From contig CM082578.2 of NCBI GenBank assembly GCA_040954595.2, positions 4,526,001-4,590,000 of the forward strand: a DNA stretch of 64,000 nt, in the 5' to 3' direction. The position numbers and the translations under genes are program-made. The notes beneath the pieces are model-generated. The model saw only the letters and a program-made list of their open reading frames with translations. It searched no databases and had not been told where the DNA came from. Shown one piece after another: positions 22,716 through 33,010 of this stretch. The DNA is from Balanoglossus misakiensis. Its lineage: Eukaryota > Hemichordata. Each line of letters starts with the position of its first letter. The first letter of the stretch is position 1.

Positions 22716-23120
22716 TTTATTTGCAACTAGAAAGCGAACTGTGCAAGCTCGAGCAAAGACGTGAACTTCGCACTGAACATATGATAGCAACTATTGTAAG
22801 AGAAAATCCAAGACTTTATCTGTGTGGTAAAACATCCTGTCAGCACCCTATCTAGCGGGTCAGGAAAAAACAGAGATAAACCTTTCAGCCAAAGTGGAAA
22901 ATACTCTGAAAACCTGCAGTCCATTTGCCATGCATGATAGGGCTCGAGGTGTGGTGTTGGACCTCACCGGGTTACCACCAGATTTACAAATCATGTGAAA
23001 TGGATACAATGTATGAAAACTTTAAAAACTGTAAAACTTTCCTCCCAAAACTACATGTCTATAACAATACAGGTAGCATCTTCAGACTTGTGAACTGTAT
23101 ACTAATGCTACAAATGCCTA
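22716..23120 (-). other. Spacer between A2 and B2
   Basis: About 405 bp internal to the retrotransposon, with no recognised coding sequence. Such a spacer is longer than expected for the compact B1-A2-B2 arrangement. Confidence 0.6.
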
Positions 23121-23380
23121 AAAACTGGCGGCGAAAAAAATTGGATGAACAAGGACCGAACTTCTGTGCTGCTCAAAGATCTGCCTAGAAGTGGCTCAAA
23201 ATTGCCTCAGCACGCATATGGCATTTTCCTCACTAAAACCCTCATTGGTCAATGCAACATTTTATATTTACTTATCCAATAAGAATACAACAAAACTATG
23301 AGCACGCACTAAACACTGCTTGTGTGCGTGACATCAAGACAAAGATTTCGATACTTTACTGTCGAAACGCGCGAAATCAT
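23121..23380 (-). repeat. Split direct repeat A2
   Basis: 260 bp, nearly identical to A1 (27369-27630) with small indels in an A-run and a TT/T difference. It is directly joined to B1 at GCGAAATCAT|ATGTCTTGAC. Confidence 0.92.
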
Positions 23381-23494
23381 ATGTCTTGACTCCACTGCCA
23401 TACAGTAGCCCTCTCTCACGCATTGTTGCATAGTAACACTAATCACAGACGACCAAAATATGGTGACAGCCAGACCAAAGAGCAGTCGGCCTTG
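23381..23494 (-). repeat. Split direct repeat B1
   Basis: 114 bp located between the recombinase stop (23550) and A2, and near-identical to B2. Confidence 0.92.
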
Positions 23495-23549
23495 ACATAG
23501 AAATAAAGAACGGGAGGTGGCACTGAGAAAATACAGCAACTGTATAAAT

Positions 23550-24560
23550 TTACAGACCTAAAGATTTGGAGACCGAAAGTCGTTTAGCTAAAGAATCTTT
23601 AATGTAACCATCCTTGGCACTGTCGGACTTCCACCGACCATGCCGTTTCCAGCATCTCTCATTAATTGCGCTGTTAGCTGCTGCTGAGGCACCGCTAGCA
23701 CGAAGAGAATGAATGCCCACATTAACTTGCTGCCCAGTGACTTCCTTTAACCGTCTGACCAGGCATTCCCTGGTGCGTGTATAGCTTAGCTGTTTGTTGA
23801 CATAAACAAGCCCCAGTGTATCCTTGGATCTAAAAACAGGCTTGAACAGATAGTGAGAACTGTGTGGAACACAATTGGCAGCATTTATATACCTAGAATA
23901 CATGTTGTAAGGGCAAGTGACCGTATCAAGCTTTGCTAAAACCACAGTGTCGCCCTGCCTATATTGGTCAGTTTTACTTGAAGTGATGAAAAGACTTAAG
24001 TGATCTGAATTAACAGTGACATCACAACACCTTAATTTGCTGATTTCATCAAACCTCAAGAAAGCAGCAAAGCTGAAAAGAATCATAGTTAAATCTCTCA
24101 AAACTAGGAGGTCTTCACTTTCCGCATATTTCATGCAAAGTTCTTTCAAATCACCTGCTGACACTACGTCCTTTTTGGTGATTGGTTTCTTTGGTTGCCT
24201 CTTACTGGCTTCTAACAGACTAATTACAAAAGGGTGGACAGTGGGGTCTGGATGTGCAGACAAGTTATGAGCCCATTTAATGGCATATACATAACTACTA
24301 ATGGAATTATAAGTGCAACCTGTATCCAACAAATGTGTTAAAAATAATGCAACATGAATTGGTGAAGCAGGCAATGCTTGACCCTTTTTGTCTTTAATAA
24401 ATGAATTCCACCGTGAGAAATATCCAAGGTATTTGCGGCTTGTATTGTCACTCTTTGATAGTGGAATTAGCGCAGACATCTTTTCTCCCAAGGCTCTCAA
24501 TGATGAATCTTCAATGCCCTCTTCGTCCATAAAACTGTCAACGGCTCGCTGGAGATTCAA
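23550..24560 (-). CDS. Tyrosine recombinase of the retrotransposon
   Basis: About 336 codons. It encodes the DNA integrase that inserts the circular cDNA by site-specific strand exchange. The catalytic set is visible: Arg169 in FLRFDEISKL, Lys196 in SSKTDQ, H284xxR287 in GIHSLRASG, His307/Trp310 in KRHGRW and the nucleophile Tyr319 in DGYIKD. An N-terminal core-binding helical domain precedes it. The frame has no ATG near its start; it opens at TTG directly behind a strong acceptor-like sequence (TTTTTCCCATTACAG, AG at 24564-24563), so expression through a spliced mRNA is likely. The first internal ATG is codon 11. Intact and plausibly functional. Confidence 0.9.
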   Translation of the reverse strand: MNLQRAVDSFMDEEGIEDSSLRALGEKMSALIPLSKSDNTSRKYLGYFSRWNSFIKDKKGQALPASPIHVALFLTHLLDTGCTYNSISSYVYAIKWAHNLSAHPDPTVHPFVISLLEASKRQPKKPITKKDVVSAGDLKELCMKYAESEDLLVLRDLTMILFSFAAFLRFDEISKLRCCDVTVNSDHLSLFITSSKTDQYRQGDTVVLAKLDTVTCPYNMYSRYINAANCVPHSSHYLFKPVFRSKDTLGLVYVNKQLSYTRTRECLVRRLKEVTGQQVNVGIHSLRASGASAAANSAINERCWKRHGRWKSDSAKDGYIKDSLAKRLSVSKSLGL

Positions 24561-24562
24561 AC

Positions 24563-24718
24563 CTGTAATGGGAAAAAAGAAAATTTCCGCGTTCAGCTAT
24601 CATGTTTATTCATGCCATACAAATCTTATGGCAAGCAAGTTAAAACCCAGTGGCTGTTCAGCAAATATCCCATTGTAGCCCTGGCCCCTAATGACTGAGC
24701 CTGTCCTAGGCAACGTAC
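24563..24718 (-). other. Candidate 156-bp spliceosomal intron joining RT and recombinase frames
   Basis: On the minus strand a GTACGT donor at 24718-24713 and a polypyrimidine-CAG acceptor ending at 24563 flank a segment containing the RT-frame stop. Removing it keeps phase (one base carried plus two). The acceptor is strong by eye; the donor has a poor -1 base. Introns in DIRS-type elements are known, but this one is inference. Confidence 0.4.
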
Positions 24719-27467
24719 GAACTGAAATTACGAGAAGATCTTTCTTCAGTGCATGTACATGTAAAATGGGCCAATACTGAGCAGATTTCCACTCAGGCAA
24801 TATGATTGTACCAGTAGCCCTGTCTTTAAGCAGTTTCTTAAAAACTAGTAATGCAAGTCTGGGTGGTGGAACTATCCAGTTGTTGTCATTGCCCCAAAAC
24901 TGTGCAAATGCATCAATACCATTGGTGCCCGCACACCACCATTTGGAATTAAAAGTTTTACACTGAGCATTGTAGCTACACGCAAATCTATCTACAGAGT
25001 GAGGCCCCCAAACTTTGTCTAGCTCTGCAAATATTTCAGGACTGATTCGCCAGTCATCAGCATCTTTGCATCTGCTTAACAGATCAGCTTTTCCATTAAG
25101 CTCCCTCGGGATCCACTCTGGGATAATCTGCATGCTATATTTCATGCATATGTCATGCACCTCTAGTGCGATATTTTGCAGGTCTACTTTGACACTGCCT
25201 ACCTGTAGTATCCGCACCACATTTTGGTTATCAGTGAACCATTGTATGCATTTGCCCTCTAGGCATTCTTTGTTGCTCTTTAAAATTCTGGAAACTGCTT
25301 CCAGTTCTCGCCATGTGGAGCTTTTAATTTTCTCCTCAGCAGACCATTGTCCAATGGTTTCAGAGCCGTTATGGTCTACAATAAACCCGCCATAGCCTGA
25401 GTCTGAGGCATCACTATAAACAACTACTGTTGTTGTGGAAACATTGACTAGGTCCGAGCCATTTAGGCTTTCCAGGTTATTGAGCCAGAATAACAATTCA
25501 TCAAAACTATTCTTAGTTAGTACAACCTGGCTATTCCATGACGCTCGACTTTCAATACTGTGATAAATATATCGAGTGCGGAGTCTAGCTAATGGCCCTA
25601 TAGCCCCTTGCATAGAAATTATTTGTCCTGCAATGCCAGCCAATTTCCTAACTGGAATACACACGGAACCGTGAGCGACTGATTGGACAACTCTGGAAAC
25701 AACAGATAAAAGATTGATAACTCTTTGTTTAGTAACATATAGTTTCCCCATCTCCATGTCTAAAATGGTTCCTAGCCATTCAATGATGATAACTGGTTCC
25801 CAAAGGCATTTACTTTCTGAGCATAGGAAACCAAATTCTTCAAGATCACGTCTGACTATCTTACTCAATGCTGCTGCATCATATTTACCTCTACATCCAC
25901 CGATCCCGTCATCATAGAAAATAAGGACCCGGTGGCCTTGGCTACGCCAGTGTGTTACAGGGACACGCATCAACTTTGTAAATATATATGGGGCAGTAGC
26001 AATCCCAAAGGCAAGAACGTTAAAGACGAAAAACTTTTCTCTGCCATTGATATAAAATGCAAAACCCAGATAGGGTCTATGGTCATGAGCTATTTCTATA
26101 TGGTGAAAAGCTGACTTAATGTCAAATTTAAACAAAAAATCACCTCTCTCAAACAAGGTACGTGCAACACTGGTATCTTCACAGCAGAATTTGAACTTAT
26201 ACAGACATGGATTGATATGTCTGCAGTCAAGCACTAACCGCTGTTTTCCATCCTTGTTAGTGGCTACTGATAACGGGTTAACAACGAGTGCAGTGTCACT
26301 TGACACTTCGCTAATGGCTCCGATCGTGAGTAATTTGTCGATAGCTTCGCAAACAAATAACCTGTTGTTAAATACGGAGGTGTTATTAGGTAGCTTGAGG
26401 CTATCTGGTAAATGATGGAACGGCAATTTATAGCCGTTTAACACGATATCTAGAACGTGCGAATTAGCACCTGCAGATTCCCATTTCTCAGAACACTTTT
26501 TGAGCCTCCCTACAGGGCTAACACTATCGGAAACGCAATCGAATAAAGTATCACTTAACTTTACGCCTCCTTGTTGGCTGTTAGCACTCTTGCTGGCAGC
26601 GCAATCCGGGTCTCCACGCCAATGGCCTGGTTTCCAACAAGCAAAGCATAGTCCTGGTTTGCTGGATGCAATGGCATTCTGCTTTGGTGGTCGTCTGGTC
26701 GAGTTGCTTACGTCACCTGGCTGCTCGGCCTGCATGTACGGCGTATCCCAACGTGGGTATCGTTTGCGTTTTTTCGATTGCTGTTCTTTCACTTTCCTCT
26801 GCGCCCTGGTTTGGGCTTTATATATGCGTTTTTCATCGTCCGAATCGTCGGCAAGCTCGTTTGTTTCGTATTCTTCAACTACTTTCCATCCCAAGTCGTT
26901 GCTGTCCGCTAGTCGGATAAGTTTCTGTCTATGTTGTATGGTTTTCATACCCTCAGTGACTTGTTCTTGTATCTTCGATACGGTTTCCCCAATGACTCCG
27001 GTTTTGGACGTTTCACTGATAGGGTGGACCAATCTGTCGATTTCCTCAAGATTTTGATGGATGAGTTGGTTATGCTTGTACTGCTCCTCATTTCCCTTCT
27101 TCTTGAAAGTGGGACGGTCGTTGGACTTCAGCTGCTTAATCAGTGAAAGGTGACTTTCTGACAGATCGGTTTGCGACGCAGACAGTTCGCGCTTGAGCGA
27201 ATTTAGTCGTCCTGTCATCAACTTTTCCAGATCGGTCAGTAGGCTGGTATTTGCCGTCTTCAGAGTGTCTGCGACTTGTGTTTCAATCAAACTCTTCAGT
27301 TCTGTACTGCTTATGGCTTGCATGGGATTGGTCATCGTGATGAAGACAAAGCGAAGAAAAAATGACTCAAAACTGGCGGCAAAAAAAAATTGGATGAACA
27401 AGGACCGAACTTCTGTGCTGCTCAAAGATCTGCCTAGAAGTGGCTCAAAATTTGCCTCAGCACGCAT
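24606..27467 (-). CDS. Gag-like, reverse transcriptase, RNase H and methyltransferase-like polyprotein of the retrotransposon
   Basis: An open frame of 953 codons. The first 33 codons lie inside repeat A1; Met45 (27335-27333) is the likelier start. Residues about 50-250 are a helical, Lys/Arg-rich gag-like region, followed by an unusual zinc knuckle (CFACWKPGHWRGDPDC, CX2CX4HX6C) near 273-288. RT has FKFDIKSAFHH (about 447) and the FYDD active site (about 516). RNase H shows SDASDSGYGG, WRELEAV, WFTDNQ and GKADLLSR, so all acidic residues are present (about 685-800). The C-terminal part (about 812-895) resembles the Dam-like methyltransferase segment of DIRS elements, but the catalytic DPPY-type motif reads VPPP. 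There is no aspartic protease or DDE integrase. Frame uninterrupted. Confidence 0.92.
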   Translation of the reverse strand: MRAEANFEPLLGRSLSSTEVRSLFIQFFFAASFESFFLRFVFITMTNPMQAISSTELKSLIETQVADTLKTANTSLLTDLEKLMTGRLNSLKRELSASQTDLSESHLSLIKQLKSNDRPTFKKKGNEEQYKHNQLIHQNLEEIDRLVHPISETSKTGVIGETVSKIQEQVTEGMKTIQHRQKLIRLADSNDLGWKVVEEYETNELADDSDDEKRIYKAQTRAQRKVKEQQSKKRKRYPRWDTPYMQAEQPGDVSNSTRRPPKQNAIASSKPGLCFACWKPGHWRGDPDCAASKSANSQQGGVKLSDTLFDCVSDSVSPVGRLKKCSEKWESAGANSHVLDIVLNGYKLPFHHLPDSLKLPNNTSVFNNRLFVCEAIDKLLTIGAISEVSSDTALVVNPLSVATNKDGKQRLVLDCRHINPCLYKFKFCCEDTSVARTLFERGDFLFKFDIKSAFHHIEIAHDHRPYLGFAFYINGREKFFVFNVLAFGIATAPYIFTKLMRVPVTHWRSQGHRVLIFYDDGIGGCRGKYDAAALSKIVRRDLEEFGFLCSESKCLWEPVIIIEWLGTILDMEMGKLYVTKQRVINLLSVVSRVVQSVAHGSVCIPVRKLAGIAGQIISMQGAIGPLARLRTRYIYHSIESRASWNSQVVLTKNSFDELLFWLNNLESLNGSDLVNVSTTTVVVYSDASDSGYGGFIVDHNGSETIGQWSAEEKIKSSTWRELEAVSRILKSNKECLEGKCIQWFTDNQNVVRILQVGSVKVDLQNIALEVHDICMKYSMQIIPEWIPRELNGKADLLSRCKDADDWRISPEIFAELDKVWGPHSVDRFACSYNAQCKTFNSKWWCAGTNGIDAFAQFWGNDNNWIVPPPRLALLVFKKLLKDRATGTIILPEWKSAQYWPILHVHALKKDLLVISVRTLPRTGSVIRGQGYNGIFAEQPLGFNLLAIRFVWHE

Positions 27468-27630
27468 ATGGCATTTTCCTCACTAAAACCCTCATTGGTC
27501 AATGCAACATTTTATATTTACTTATCCAATAAGAATACAACAAAACTATGAGCACGCACTAAACACTGCTTGTGTGCGTGACATCAAGACAAAGATTTCG
27601 ATACTTTACTGTCGAAACGCGCGAAATCAT
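27369..27630 (-). repeat. Split direct repeat A1 (element 5' end)
   Basis: 262 bp, forming the other outer end. Next to it the host sequence resumes as ATATACGTACATG. The first codons of the polyprotein frame overlap it. Confidence 0.92.
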
Positions 27631-29093
27631 ATATACGTACATGTAAATAATTTCTTCCCTTAGTCACTGGTGGCGCTGTGCATTCCCATTGCATATACAA
27701 CACTGTACACAGTTCTATGGCAGTTAATTCTCTGACCATGCGTGAAATGTATGTGTACAATAAATCCCATTACAATTAGCTAGTTGTGGAAGTCAAGTTC
27801 ATGTAAAGATAAAAATTATCTAGTGTATAAATGCATGTCCTTAACAATAAGCAACGACTTGTTATCCATGTACACGCCTTTTTGTAAAGAATAGTTCATT
27901 ATCTTTGAGATAAAATGTTGATTTTATTCATTTAAAGGGCATAGAAATGCTCTCAGATACATTTAAACATAATTTTATTGCTTCAATTCGCATTCTTGTA
28001 GATATACATGTATTTGTATGAACATTTGTGCATATTTATTAAAAACATGCTGAACTTTATCAATGCTCTAATAAACTTATAATTTTATTGAAACCGTGGG
28101 ATTCCTTTCATGCATTTTTTATTTTACAGCATATCATACAATTTTACTGCCTCTAAATCTGCATTGTTTTAATAATATAAGCGGTGTTAGTGATGACATA
28201 GCTGATTTACTGTAGTTGTTGTCAGTCAGTCTATATATATACATGTATGTCTGCATGTGAGGGTGTCCGTCAACTCAAATATTTTGAGAACCGGAATAGA
28301 TACAAGCTGGAAATTTTGATGCATCACGGACATATGCACATGTTTTAGTTTTCATCATATTGATGCAAATGAACTCAAAAATTCTCATTTTTGGTCAAAA
28401 ATCATCTCGGAAACCACTTTCTGCATATATTTAGAAATTCAGTTGTGCACACCTAGCAAAATCTTCAACTTGATTGAGGGGTGGCTAGTTTATGAAGAAG
28501 AAGACGAAGCAGCTATTTCAGCATTATATCAATGATAAAATACTTAACACGCTCGCTTCATTTTTTTACACTTTTATTTATTTGACAACATTTTACAATA
28601 CATAGTCATTTCATGCACAGGTGAATATAGTCGACTAATCAGACCAACTATCTCACAGAGAATAGATTACAATCTAATCATTTAATGTTCAAGAAAGCAA
28701 AATCATCCAATCAGATAAAATTTTACAGTTCATGGGTCAACCACAAATTGGAACTAAAACAAACGTGCTCATAAACACAATGTTTGACCTTAAATGCTAT
28801 TACCAAGTTGTTGCAAGTCGGGTATTTTATGATGCGAATTTTCAGGTCATCAGCCCAATATACAAACAAACTCGGATAAATTATTAAATGACAAGTGAAA
28901 GAGTTTTAATGTCAGACCTTACATTATTTACATTTGAATATCTGTTCTGAGTAACAGGAAATGTGAAATTTCAAACGGTGATGTCAAATGAAAAAGACGG
29001 TAAACATGTTTTTCTTAAACCATTAAAACATTGAATATATAAGCAACGTGATACTCTTTTTTGAAATCATTTCTCTCACGTAATGCACAAAAT

Positions 29094-30944
29094 ATGCAAA
29101 TTAGCTGGAAAAATGTGAATTTGGGCAAAACTCAGTAACTCAAGAACAACTGGTCAGATTGCTTTGCAAAGTGGTGTGTATTTACTTTATTGAGTTGTTT
29201 TAATTAGGCAGGAACTCCCCTGTGTGATTCATATAAACACAGCAAATTCCTGACATGACGTCATTAATATATATACAGGTGTTTTCTGTTACTGAACTGG
29301 GGGATCTGGAAGGACTGACCCGGAACCATATATAGGTTGTATGTTTCATATCAGTAATAGGTTTCCGCCCGTAGGCAACGCATGTCAACGATTACGCGCC
29401 ATACTTGTACTGAAACTGATCATCAAAGGGATCATCATGACGTTGATCTCCTGACTCCAGTGTCAGATAAATACATTCAGGAAAGAGAAACAACCCGAAC
29501 AATTTGACAAAAAAGTTCCCTTTCGTTTTCTAACTGTCTAATAAAAAAACTGGACAGACAAATCCGCCATTTGCTCCTTATTCAATTCTGTGTATAAATA
29601 TTCAGGTAGAAGTATATAAAGATTACGCCGTTCTTTCTGTTGGTGAACAACCTTATCATCGCCTGTTATTGTCGCTAATGCAACCAGAACATGGAACGGA
29701 AGAATGAAAGAACCTTCAAAACAGAAAAGACCAGAAGAATAAATTCCACCTATATACTCCGTGTAATTTGAATAGAATGGAGCAATTAGAAAGTGTTGTG
29801 TCATTCGGTACTTCGTGTGGCTACTTATTGATTCTACTACAATATTTGTTAGATTCGTTATCATGTTATTGATTATCCTTCACCTTACTGACAATGCATT
29901 TAACTTCATGGGTCTGTTTTTTCAACAACAGTAACATTTAAATCAATACCACATTTTTTATCAAAGATATGAGGTAAGATAAGTATGGTGTATTGTCAAG
30001 TGATAAAAACATCGTCTAAGTAAAACAACAACAGATCCTGCCTGATTATGATAAAATTTTGTGCAACATTGAATCTTAAACACACCGTGATGTTGCTTAA
30101 CCATCTGTAGTGTAACAAGAGCAAGACATTTTTTTCTGGAAGCATAACGCCTGTTCACATACTGAATATTGCAGATATATAGTTGACATATCAACCGAAG
30201 AAACCGAATGACCTTTTTAAGCGAATTCGCCTCAGTGGAAAAATATTTCCCGCTAAATTTGAATGGATAATGTTAAAATTTCGTAATGGTTTCTGCCCAG
30301 GAGCGCGATACAAAGTCAACATTCCACATTGAAGTTAATCATCGTATAAATACATATACAAGGAAAATATTAACTTTAAGAACTAATTCACAGCCTGAGA
30401 CAAGCTAGGACATACGGTGGCCCGTATATGACAACCAAAATCTAACTAAGCGGACACAACTCTTCATTTATTGGACACAACACAAAATGCATTATATGTG
30501 GTGATTGGGTCATTTTACTTCGCTAGAAAATTCAGACATTCAGACGTCGATCGATAGTATGTACATGTACTTCAGTATGTTATTATTTTGTATTGATAGC
30601 TAATACTAAAGTTTAGATTTATTATGTGGTATCAAGCTAAAACACGATCTATCCAGATGGTACAGCCAAGTACATTGCTTAAACAATACAAGCTGGAAGG
30701 GAGTGGGACAATAGGTAATACGTAAATCTAATGTAATGACTAACAACAGGAATATATTGAATCTAATCTGACAACTCAATCAAATAAATCGGCATACCGC
30801 AGTAATCTAAAGCACTCGCATAGCTCCAGTCAGGTCATGCAAAGTGGTTCGTGACCAACCAACCCCAATTCTTACTTGATTCAAAGTTGCCTTGCAAGTA
30901 AAACTTGAGAATAAGCAAAAAAAGCTTCTCAACTGGTCATCATA
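29094..30944. other. Non-coding interval without recognised genes
   Basis: AT-rich sequence. The only notable item is the 80-bp TRIM-gene fragment at 29404-29483. Short open frames show no domain similarity. Confidence 0.5.
29404..29483 (+). pseudogene. 80-bp fragment of the TRIM-NHL gene (B-box 2 region)
   Basis: It matches 36383-36462 with one visible substitution (CTCCTGACT versus CTACTGACT), covering the second-module B-box 2 region (ACTETDHQRDHHDV in the gene). Beyond it, AGAGAAA also matches the gene after about 30 bp of gene sequence missing from the copy. Orientation is the same as the gene. No flanking TRIM sequence is present, so it is a stray copy and not an exon. Confidence 0.85.
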
Positions 30945-31171
30945 TCCTGTATATGTATAATGGCAAACGTTTTAATCGACAAATGAATTGTATGTAGTCC
31001 GGATTTGAATTTAAATTTTGCACAATGACAATGCTGACTATATACGCGTAGGTTGTGTTAATAAGCTGGATACTGGGTATTTCATCACGCTTCAGGAAGT
31101 TGAACAAAAAAAATGCGATAGGCATACACAACTAAAATAGTGAAATGATACAGCTAAACGGAGCTTTAATA
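30945..31171. repeat. Reverse-orientation copy of the dispersed repeat at 10909-11335
   Basis: Read on the minus strand it begins CTATTAAAGCTCCGTTTAGC and contains TATATAGTCAGCATTGTCAT and TGCAAAATTTAAATTC, matching the intronic element of the adhesion GPCR. Confidence 0.6.
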
Positions 31172-31902
31172 GAATTGATCAAAAACGCCACAGAGACGTA
31201 AATTAAACCCCAAACGGAGTTGACTTGCACCAACAGAACATTCAGAACTCTACTCCGATTATTGGAATTTATCTGATAAAAAGTGACATACGTTCGAAAT
31301 ACAGTTAGCTATAAGTAGAATACTTATCATTTCTATGATGTCGCTGACCTGGAATTTGAAGTACCGGTGCTGTTATAAAAAAAACATCGCATGAAAATGA
31401 CGTGTTAAACAACCTTTGTCAAGCTTAATGATTAATATATACTCGTACCTTGGCCCGAGTCCAGCTACATTAAACTTGTTATCACACGTCATAAGTGGTC
31501 AGTAGCATTTATCGAATTCATTCGAAGCTGTGCTTTGCTCCCAGGCAGACGGCGTGGGCCTGACTTAGGCTAGGTGACACCAATGACGTATTGTTAATCT
31601 ATAGGAAGCTGAGAACCAATTTCGAATCTCCGTAAAGGTAAGTGCAGTTACATTTTTGTCAGCTCGGATCTAACAGTACATGCATGTGCTTTCATATACG
31701 CAACCGCACGTATCAGATGGAAGCTCACCTGTATAAGTGGCTTTCAACGACAACTTACATGGGGCGTTTTGTCGCCGTTCACCCTCACACAGTTCAGACT
31801 GATTAAACACAGAGTAAACGGCAACCTTTGATAAAAAAAACGGCCAGGTAGGGGAGACGGAAATATAAACGCAGGCAGCCGAGGAAATATTACACAAAAT
31901 AA

Positions 31903-33007
31903 GGGACTGTCCAGAATTTACTTCCAGGGGGGATGGAGGATTTTCGGGGGGGGGGGCACCCATTTTCCCCAAGAAAAATTAGGGGGGGGGGGGTCAGACA
32001 TAAAAATCACAATCCTTTAGGGGGGCCACGTAAAATACTCTCACAAACTCAATATTTGCCCAGAAGCACTGATTTATACAATGTATAAGAAACAAACCAC
32101 CATGGCTACCTGGATGACAGATGAACTCCGCAAGTGCATTAAATCTTCATAAGCTTGAATTTCCGGTAATTTTTACGGTGGGTTATTTTGTATATCTACT
32201 ACAGTTTCTTGTTCTACTCTGTGAAGCATAATAAAATGCCCAGTATTTGGCCAGCCAGCACAGACCATAAATGTACAGTGAACAGTCAGTGTTGTTACTG
32301 TTGACGAGCTCAATTCAAGTCCAGACTAGAATTCGTTAATTTTCTCATCAATCATTCATATATGTATATAAAAAGTTAATTTGCTTTTGGGTTCATTAAA
32401 ATGCAGCTTTGAGCTCTGTATTTTATAAAATTTTCTTACAGGGGAGGGGGACACCCCCTCCCAAACCCACCCCCTTCACTTCTCGGTTTACAATATCTGC
32501 CAACACAGAATACAAATACTTAACAAATATAAACAATGTTCAGTTTTAATATCCACTGATGAGGAAAAACATCAGTTTCAAATTCTTTTCATGGGAGCGC
32601 TGTTTTTCTTTTTTTAACAAGATAGATAGGTGATGTGTTTTGCTGTGTGAAAGAAAATGGGGGGTGGGATTTCAAAATTTTAAGCTGTTCGGAAGGGGGG
32701 ATTTGAAAATATTTCGGGTTGTTGAGGGGGGCATGTGAAAATTAACGGTAAAAAAAATTTAATTCTCCCCCCCCCCTTCCAGAGGTGTTTGTAAATGCAG
32801 CCTTATCAGACTGTATGTGTCGTAGTCTGTACCGGTAAGCATGCATGTATATATTGCGGGGGGGGGGGGGTCATGGAAAAAAAACAGGAAATTTACGGGG
32901 GGGCCACAGATTTCCTCCACAATTTACAAGGGGGGCCATGGAAAAAAATCACCTGGAAAATAAGAAATCCTCCAGCCCCACCCTGGAAGTAAATTCTGGA
33001 CAGTCCC
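31903..33007. mobile_element. Harbinger-like non-autonomous DNA element, copy 1
   Basis: A 1,105-bp element starting GGGACTGTCCAGAATTTA and ending in the complement, flanked by TAA on both sides (31900-31902 and 33008-33010). TIRs beginning GGG and a 3-bp TWA target duplication are typical of PIF/Harbinger elements. The interior has long G and C tracts and a GGAGGGGGACACCCCCTCC palindrome near 32443-32461. There is no transposase frame. Confidence 0.82.
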
Positions 33008-33010
33008 TAA

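Larger units (their letters stand above)
22602..27630 (-). mobile_element. Tyrosine-recombinase (DIRS-order) retrotransposon with split direct repeats
   Basis: A 5,029-bp element. On the minus strand the order is A1 (27630-27369), gag-RT-RNase H frame, tyrosine recombinase frame, B1 (23494-23381), A2 (23380-23121), spacer, B2 (22715-22602). The A1...B1-A2...B2 layout is the split-direct-repeat structure of Ngaro and PAT-like elements. B1 and A2 abut, which matches the end-to-end junction of a circular intermediate. There is no integrase, LTR or target-site duplication. All catalytic residues of RT, RNase H and recombinase look intact, suggesting recent activity. Superfamily (Ngaro or PAT-like DIRS) is not settled by eye. 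Confidence 0.92.
21716..29093. repeat. Segment copy Y2, interrupted by a MITE and a retrotransposon
   Basis: It is collinear with Y1 from its start to about 29093, where similarity stops inside the CACGTAATGCAC region, so its 3' end is truncated. Insertions relative to Y1 are a 425-bp MITE (21945-22369) and the 5,029-bp retrotransposon (22602-27630). A small deletion around 28205-28215 removes sequence present in Y1 and Y3. Confidence 0.85.

Noticed and set aside
26500-27057. Plus-strand frames across the retrotransposon
   Set aside because: Antisense to the gag-RT frame, which carries all the recognisable catalytic motifs.
31903-33007. Autonomous DNA transposon
   Set aside because: The termini and TAA duplication are good, but there is no frame long enough for a transposase, and the interior is homopolymer-rich.
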